The position numbers and the translations under genes were made by a program. The notes beneath the pieces are model-generated. The model was not told where the DNA came from, made no database searches, and was given only the letters and a program-made list of their open reading frames with translations. This document shows, in pieces, positions 62,401 through 64,000 of a stretch of DNA of 64,000 nt (position 1 is the first letter of the stretch; every line of letters begins with the position of its first letter). This stretch comes from Dermatophagoides farinae (taxonomy: Eukaryota > Arthropoda > Arachnida > Sarcoptiformes > Pyroglyphidae). The stretch spans positions 1,739,001 through 1,803,000 of the forward strand of contig NC_134677.1 in NCBI RefSeq assembly GCF_024713945.1, in the 5' to 3' direction.

Positions 62401-64000
62401 TTCATCTAAATAAAGACGGCAACTGATCAATATTACATCTATTGAGCCAAGATTTTTAGTTCATGTCGATGAATTAGACCATAATCATAATCATCATCAG
62501 CATCAAAATCATGATTCTTCTGGAAGAAAAGAATTTCAATCCATACAAAATGTCAATAATGATGATGAAGATGGTAGTGAACAACAACAAACAACAGTAA
62601 ATTATTTGATGTATATTTCAGCACAGATGAATGGCCGTTCGATTAGTGATATAAGTCTTTCATTTCGAGTTCCACCACCACCAACACGTCGTTCAACATC
62701 TGAATCATCATCATCACCATACAATGATCATGATCATCGATTACAGTCGGAAATGATATTCAAACATGATTCATCCATAATAAGTATTAACGAAAATAAA
62801 ATGAAGAATAATAATAATCATTCGACAACTGTATCAAGATATAAAAAAATTTCAACAAATATTCATGATAATGAACATGGTAATTACGATATAGACAATC
62901 ATGATAACGATGATGATGTTGATGACAATGATAATGATAATGATGATGGCAATGAATCGAAAATGGGTCCAACAAAAACGAATCGTGCTGAACATCGTAC
63001 AACAACAACAACAACATTGTTAAATATATCACATTTACCATTCATATGGATTGTCATTATTTCTATTGTAGTAATCCTTTTACTTATTTCATTATTGGTG
63101 GCAACATTGTTGATTAAAGTTCATACTGGACATCAACAACAATGTCGACGACAAAAACGTAGCAGTAAAAACAAAACAACAACAACAACAACAACGAGTC
63201 TAACAAAACGATCGAAAACAGTTCGTTTTGATAATCTATCCGAAAATTTAAGCACAGAAATGGTAATAACATCCGATATAAATAATCTAAATGAATCGAA
63301 ACAAACAACAAATGATAACAGGTAAATGATCATCATTATTACATTGTAATTAACAAACAAAAAAATCAATGTTTCTTCCATTTAATTCTTAATAATTTCT
63401 TATTTTCTCTCATTATGTACATATTATTATCTGGAAATATTCAACGCACACGCATTTATATTGGATTGGATTTAATTATTAGCTGTACAAATAATTTGCT
63501 AATTAACAGCAAAACTCAAATATTTAATGATGATCATAACGATGATGATGATGATGATGATGACCATAGATCAATTAAATTGTTTACATTGACCAATTTC
63601 GATACATTTGATCACCATTCATTATTACCATCATCATCGACTACGGCAACATCAACAACAACAGCTACTACTTCTTATTTTGATACGATACCTCAACAAT
63701 ATCCTGAATTTAATCAGATAAATTCCAAACAACAACAACAACAACAGAATCTACATAACAATAATAGAGAAATGTTACCAGATTTAATGATGGATACATT
63801 ACAAGCATCTGCTCATATAGCAAACTGTTTAGATCATCAAGGTGATATACAATCGAATGATACTGTATCGATTTGTGAACAACAACAACAACAACCACGA
63901 AAATTATGTGATCTATTATTGAATAATAATAATAATCATCATCATCATTCTGTTCATCGTTCGAATACAACGATCGAACAACAACAACAACAACGATCTG
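32655..64000 (+). CDS. Sidestep-family immunoglobulin receptor, 13 coding exons, 3' end beyond the window
   Basis: Exons: 32655-33033, 35980-36396, 37845-38462, 38543-38833, 39859-40068, 40138-40375, 43533-44035, 51277-51525, 51828-52049, 60430-60873, 61957-62296, 62416-63321, 63510-64000 and onward; at least 1769 aa. All junctions are GT-AG and hold frame; nine of twelve introns are phase 1. Order: signal peptide, long low-complexity N-terminal extension (to about 265), Ig1 V-set, Ig2, Ig3, Ig4, Ig5, FN3-like region, one membrane span (about 1512-1537), cytoplasmic tail. Sidestep hallmarks are LVLWYRGDD, SVDAR and CRVDYKWE in Ig1, then the linkers VIVPP, IVFAPKV and LYVPNC. In Drosophila, Sidestep proteins are cell-surface ligands for Beaten-path receptors in axon guidance. 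Runs of Q, T, S, D, N and H greatly enlarge loops. Which Sidestep paralogue this is cannot be told. Three other genes and a LINE lie in its introns. Confidence 0.85.
33034..35979. other. Intron 1 of the Sidestep-like gene
   Basis: 2.9 kb of AT-rich sequence with (CA)n near 33747-33768, (TG)n near 34560-34579 and (CAT)n runs. No nested gene or element recognised. Confidence 0.5.
35980..36396 (+). CDS. Sidestep-like exon 2: acidic, T- and Q-rich extension
   Basis: Encodes an aspartate-rich start, an 11-threonine stretch, a Q run and a hexanucleotide-encoded Gly-Asp repeat (GGCGAT units near 36253-36289). The donor GTAAGT at 36397 is phase 1. No domain is recognised; it precedes the first Ig domain. 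Confidence 0.7.
36397..37844. other. Intron 2 of the Sidestep-like gene
   Basis: 1.4 kb, AT-rich, with short (CAA)n, (TTG)n and (TG)n tracts. No gene seen. Confidence 0.5.
37845..38462 (+). CDS. Sidestep-like exon 3: Ig1, V-set
   Basis: Contains RLPCFVRPL, LVLWYRGDD, PIYSVDARHQ and DSGLYWCRVDYKWERT, the Sidestep-type V-set with both disulfide cysteines and the core tryptophan. About 90 residues of Q, N, S and T repeats are inserted between the C'-D region and the E-F strands. Confidence 0.9.
38543..38833 (+). CDS. Sidestep-like exon 4: linker and start of Ig2
   Basis: Begins VPPKQLQILL after the typical LNVI linker, then a T-rich insert and ESATLICLSEG with the first Ig2 cysteine. The donor GTAATT at 38834 is phase 1. 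Confidence 0.85.
38834..39858. other. Intron 4 of the Sidestep-like gene
   Basis: 1.0 kb, AT-rich, with a (CT)n run near 38963-38988. No gene seen. Confidence 0.5.
39859..40068 (+). CDS. Sidestep-like exon 5: rest of Ig2
   Basis: Encodes GKPLPILNWYRNEQ (core tryptophan) and DDHNCWFKCLSSN with the second cysteine. Confidence 0.88.
40138..40375 (+). CDS. Sidestep-like exon 6: first half of Ig3
   Basis: Encodes KPKRVEITAYP, a 12-serine run from (TCA)n, then QEIIIRCRSYGSRPP and NHSWFMMPGHRP. The donor GTAAGT at 40376 is phase 2. The acceptor (ACAAAG at 40132-40137) has a modest pyrimidine tract, so the start is slightly uncertain. Confidence 0.85.
40376..41751. other. 5' part of intron 6 of the Sidestep-like gene
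   Basis: AT-rich with poly-A/T and (TG)n tracts. No gene seen before the LINE insertion. Confidence 0.5.
41752..41785 (+). repeat. Left target-site duplication of the LINE
   Basis: 34 bp, starting ATTAAAACACGATCATTC, identical to 43459-43492. The first two or three bases may belong to the element tail. Confidence 0.9.
41786..43458 (+). mobile_element. 5'-truncated, inactive R1/I-group LINE (RT - RNase H - CCHC)
   Basis: The insert is bounded by the 34-bp duplication. It starts inside the reverse transcriptase at LDI (after the A-motif beginning) and reads LILEQLRHFNIPPNL, GCPQGGKISPLLWNI, AYADDCLIF (catalytic YADD box), then SKLSWSHHIDYIS and LRTIYLQAIEPMILYACPVW. RNase H follows with YTDGSKFEN, IYQAELLAVVEAINWV and MSDSQAVLLSI. 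After a disturbed region comes WNEIWTTCSNG, LTNHGKFNQYL and a C-terminal CFCGNPSQTSLHLILEC zinc-knuckle-like motif. The 3' end is an AAAT-rich tail. Several frameshifts and stops make it dead. It sits in intron 6 of the Sidestep-like gene in sense orientation. The clade within R1/I/LOA is inferred from domain order. Confidence 0.9.
42978..43017 (+). repeat. 40-bp block in the LINE identical to host exon 7
   Basis: All 40 bases match 43860-43899 exactly. In the LINE the block brings a TGA stop and sits between the middle of the RNase H domain and its C-terminal part; in the host gene it encodes LITESIIQLTVQ of Ig3. Confidence 0.95.
43459..43492 (+). repeat. Right target-site duplication of the LINE
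   Basis: 34 bp identical to 41752-41785, directly after the AAAT-repeat tail. Confidence 0.9.
43533..44035 (+). CDS. Sidestep-like exon 7: second half of Ig3
   Basis: Encodes QYVIVTGRHHHHHHSHGR, a long D- and N-rich insertion, then ESIIQLTVQTEDNGNDIICN with the second Ig3 cysteine, a Q run and TFKLDIV. The donor GTAAGT at 44036 is phase 1. Part of this exon (43860-43899) is duplicated in the upstream LINE. Confidence 0.85.
44036..46273. other. Proximal part of intron 7 of the Sidestep-like gene
   Basis: 2.2 kb, AT-rich, with (ATG)n near 45185-45209 and (CA)n near 45598-45616. No gene seen before the nested GST. Confidence 0.5.
46274..46279 (-). terminator. Poly(A) signal of the nested GST gene
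   Basis: AATAAA on the minus strand, 76 nt past the GST stop codon. Confidence 0.6.
46356..47101 (-). CDS. Mu-class glutathione S-transferase (group 8 mite-allergen-like), 2 exons, nested
   Basis: Minus-strand exons are 46916-47101 and 46356-46835 (phase 0 intron of 80 bp), giving 221 aa. It conjugates glutathione to electrophiles in the cytosol. The N-terminal thioredoxin-like domain shows ILGYWDARGLGQAIRLLL with the catalytic tyrosine, the mu-type YDRSQWLNDKYNLGLDFPN and the glutathione-site stretch LSQSLAIIRYIARK. The C-terminal helical domain has AEQQIIDMNMAIARI and the capping motif FIAGANISYADFLLYEYL, ending PRVSEYIKKQQPKAFHGPTS. Length and motifs fit mite mu GSTs related to allergen Der p 8, but with many substitutions, so it is probably a paralogue rather than Der p 8 itself. 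The whole gene lies, antisense, inside intron 7 of the Sidestep-like gene. Confidence 0.93.
47102..49728. other. Middle of intron 7, between the nested GST and the pseudokinase
   Basis: 2.6 kb holding both divergent promoters. AT-rich with (TG)n near 48366-48382, a (CTG)n/(TTG)n block at about 49370-49404, and (GTC/CGT)n near 49060-49083. No further gene seen. Confidence 0.5.
49729..51135 (+). CDS. Single-exon pseudokinase with N-terminal coiled coil, nested
   Basis: 468 aa from the ATG at 49729 (A at -3); the upstream in-frame sequence looks like 5' UTR. Residues about 35-175 are a charged heptad-like coiled coil (for example RGKIEKMIENKKQKLEQDK). Residues about 200-460 have a protein-kinase fold: CYVKIVV with the beta-3 lysine (K231), YTFMDDCDSQNLMLRARKG, LRKHMRKILSCLEYMHQ, FPPEVF (386 E) and ADVYSFGLLIYMM. 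The catalytic motifs are broken: no glycine loop, HRD is HLK (331-333), and DFG is GFG (351-353). Phosphotransfer is therefore unlikely; a scaffold or regulator role is inferred. It resembles degenerate TSSK/CAMK-group kinases, but the family is not certain. It lies in sense inside intron 7 of the Sidestep-like gene, with its poly(A) signal 48 bp before the next host exon. Confidence 0.85.
   Translation: MSDNDNGETANESQSTGKESSTATEPNSTESEYIKASRKFQEEEDEQRKIFDTKLAEKRTMLMQSVMGEDVSKIKARCQAESFRQKKNIDEEVEKLSKSMRDQFVLQAEQMRTELRGKIEKMIENKKQKLEQDKQRLSSMLDSELEAKRKLMENETERLKHVTNIAQSDIDHRDRVKKIMVDYKNFPGTKTLVDEFGLKRYQVVINKQSIWAGKTCIIYRGQFQQQSCYVKIVVLSDRSVRYKQHIPESTKIRQFLCRTNEQQQQLQHEAFVRVYDVFITDQKIYTFMDDCDSQNLMLRARKGFLSLDELRKHMRKILSCLEYMHQRAFAHLKIRGESIVFDNNNNVKLVGFGNAAAYFDSNTEKFLKLPQLESKHRLLDNHFPPEVFVDSFDPQLADVYSFGLLIYMMANFISNKKFTREDWKQWTIIKLDSITDEKTRELVETTTMLDIEKRCKLFDIRNLAYFSQ
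51224..51229 (+). terminator. Poly(A) signal of the nested pseudokinase
   Basis: AATAAA 89 nt after the stop codon and 47 nt before host exon 8, overlapping the region needed for that exon's branch point and pyrimidine tract. Confidence 0.6.
51277..51525 (+). CDS. Sidestep-like exon 8: linker and first half of Ig4
   Basis: Encodes APKVTLQQIED after the IVF junction, then GRQLQLYCNISANPLVLATD and IRWYKDSMLITDDD. The donor GTAAGT at 51526 is phase 1. Confidence 0.88.
51828..52049 (+). CDS. Sidestep-like exon 9: second half of Ig4
   Basis: A glycine/serine-rich insert, then TRLLITKVTDEWQGFYQCIA with the second cysteine, and FSNQFKVQIL. The donor GTAAGT at 52050 is phase 1. Confidence 0.88.
52050..52569. 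other. Start of intron 9 of the Sidestep-like gene
   Basis: AT-rich, with (GTC)n/(TTG)n near 52433-52470 and a (CT)n stretch near 52580-52605 just beyond. No gene seen. Confidence 0.5.
52570..52575 (-). terminator. Poly(A) signal of the nested kinase
   Basis: AATAAA on the minus strand, 57 nt past the kinase stop codon. Confidence 0.55.
52633..54540 (-). CDS. Single-exon serine/threonine kinase, TSSK-like (CAMK group), nested
   Basis: 635 aa from the first ATG, or 619 aa from Met17 (54490-54492), which begins MGCKCFKIGRR and has a better context. The kinase domain spans about 139-410 of the longer form, with all motifs present: GKGGFGTV loop, ACKVM lysine (K170), KKEL glutamate (E187), AHRDIKLENIL (D268), VTDFGLS (D286), GTIPYMAPE and ADVWALGVVLYCM. 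It should be an active kinase. The domain resembles testis-specific (TSSK) kinases, but that is inference. Before it lie Q-rich and lysine-rich segments (KRKRSKEKRKHQKEKEKEK). After it is an unusual tail rich in Q, M, K and P, ending SSDTSDSD. The gene is intronless and antisense in intron 9 of the Sidestep-like gene. Confidence 0.88.
   Translation of the reverse strand: MYTTVATYMTVETQLVMGCKCFKIGRRNPANEQYDESNYMADENGEPQMDDEQLQEQQQQEQQQEQQTPESTTTGKIGKKRKRSKEKRKHQKEKEKEKSKKHKSSKIQVTISRIPTTDVTPILSCKSDGSDTEKIIERIGYRLEKQIGKGGFGTVYKAIDLKTKQKVACKVMTVSTNRKDQLLIKKELFILHSVEHKHIIRVYKHFILQSSKSAHVYIFMQFADKSDLWNLVRKKLETGMKEKQARKMFKQITSAIEYLHRRNIAHRDIKLENILLDKKYNCLVTDFGLSIVVIQKEGRVVNAPNYCGTIPYMAPEIHLFLITKIIFDVLQADVWALGVVLYCMINQGQFPFSMDQDVMLQQQLSGQFQFTDKMSFKPDDRLIDLMTQIFQPNPLIRIRMVDLVQHPWLIDAPMDKNIPKLKTCEPKIMIDPPKQQQQQQQQQQTAPEHQSPPSLQGQQQNSQQKQKLDNITGQIVKQNLKTIMMMMMNVGDKKGGGGGKQILEQQISPAMMMRMPIKKRMKMKKRMKVKVKLKKFQRSPMMMKMKHQPKSPFQQKQQQQQPPYMMPMLMKGKSMYPPMFMDKQQQQQQQFPPFYQQQPFPPFYQQQQQQQQQLSSYSSGSSATSTMSSDTSDSD
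54541..60429. other. Distal part of intron 9 of the Sidestep-like gene
   Basis: 5.9 kb without a recognisable gene. Landmarks: (CA)n at about 54758-54777, a palindromic ATGATCATC cluster near 54940-54966, (TG)n tracts, (CT/GA)n tracts, and a long (CAT)n run at about 59379-59420. The kinase promoter should be in its first part. Confidence 0.5.
60430..60873 (+). CDS. Sidestep-like exon 10: Ig5
   Basis: After the typical LYVPNCVTP linker: SIVTMICEVDANPTNVTFLW and DDDYGQYQCWARNLAGDQTE carry both cysteines and the core tryptophan. About 60 S-, N-, Q- and H-rich residues are inserted between them. The donor GTAAAT at 60874 is phase 1. Confidence 0.9.
60874..61956. other. Intron 10 of the Sidestep-like gene
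   Basis: 1.1 kb, AT-rich, with a (CT)n stretch near 61172-61194. No gene seen. Confidence 0.5.
61957..62296 (+). CDS. Sidestep-like exon 11: first part of the FN3-like region
   Basis: Encodes NPINHQLICDTKISFELIQV ending in ECRQPN, at the position where Sidestep proteins pass into their FN3 domain, then H- and D-rich inserts and LSIHYNLKIFKD. The FN3 assignment rests on position and weak similarity. Confidence 0.75.
62416..63321 (+). CDS. Sidestep-like exon 12: end of FN3-like region, membrane span, cytoplasmic start
   Basis: Encodes INITSIEPRFLVHVDELD and NYLMYISAQMNGRSISDISL (end of the FN3-like fold), an acidic juxtamembrane stretch, the span FIWIVIISIVVILLLISLLV extending into ATLLI, and a basic stop-transfer sequence (CRRQKRSSKNK). 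The donor GTAAAT at 63322 is phase 2. Confidence 0.85.
63510..64000 (+). CDS. Sidestep-like exon 13: cytoplasmic tail, continues past the window
   Basis: Open to the window end with no stop in frame. It encodes an acidic D run, KLFTLTNFDTFD, and N-, Q-, T- and H-rich sequence. No catalytic or interaction domain is recognised in the part visible. Confidence 0.75.

Overview
This window is eukaryotic nuclear DNA from a small, AT-rich arthropod genome. The evidence points to an astigmatid (house-dust-mite-like) mite, probably close to Dermatophagoides. The base composition is strongly A/T with endless (CAT)n, (CAA)n and (TG)n tracts. Introns have GT-AG borders. The mu-class glutathione S-transferase at 46356-47101 is closest, from memory, to the group 8 mite allergens. 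The genus is inference; the gene identities rest on conserved motifs read directly from the translated exons.

Layout. (1) 44-675, minus: a complete three-exon TMEM256/UPF0382 small membrane protein. (2) About 1250-3720: a graveyard of transposon and zinc-finger pieces. It holds two internally deleted Tigger/pogo transposase N-termini in a tandem duplication, alternating C2H2-like finger remnants, a Helitron Rep N-terminal fragment, and a Tigger C-terminus. (3) 4388-11277: a compact gene cluster. It holds HYOU1/GRP170 (7 exons, ER chaperone), UTP14 (single exon, ribosome biogenesis) and, convergent to it, a four-exon cysteine-rich secreted protein. An ERSE-like and an XBP1/UPRE-like motif lie upstream of HYOU1. 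(4) About 11.3-32.1 kb: a 21-kb stretch in which I see no coding gene, only simple repeats and a few short direct duplications. (5) 32655 to beyond the window end: one very large gene of at least 13 coding exons for a Sidestep-family receptor (five Ig domains, an FN3-like region, one membrane span, a long cytoplasmic tail), padded with Q, T, S, D and H runs.

The introns of the Sidestep-like gene carry other genes. A mu-class GST (minus) and a single-exon pseudokinase with an N-terminal coiled coil (plus) sit in one 7.2-kb intron. A single-exon, apparently active TSSK-like kinase (minus) sits in an 8.4-kb intron. A fourth intron contains a dead, 5'-truncated R1/I-group LINE flanked by a 34-bp direct repeat that is a clear target-site duplication.

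The most unusual observation is inside that LINE. A 40-bp block identical to part of the host gene's next exon, 882 bp away, sits where part of the RNase H region appears to be missing. This looks like templated DNA repair. Other points worth following are the nested kinase/pseudokinase pair, the unfolded-protein-response motifs upstream of HYOU1, and the zinc-finger/Tigger tandem duplication. I did not find an undescribed multi-gene system of the prokaryotic operon kind; the window is ordinary in gene content but unusual in architecture.
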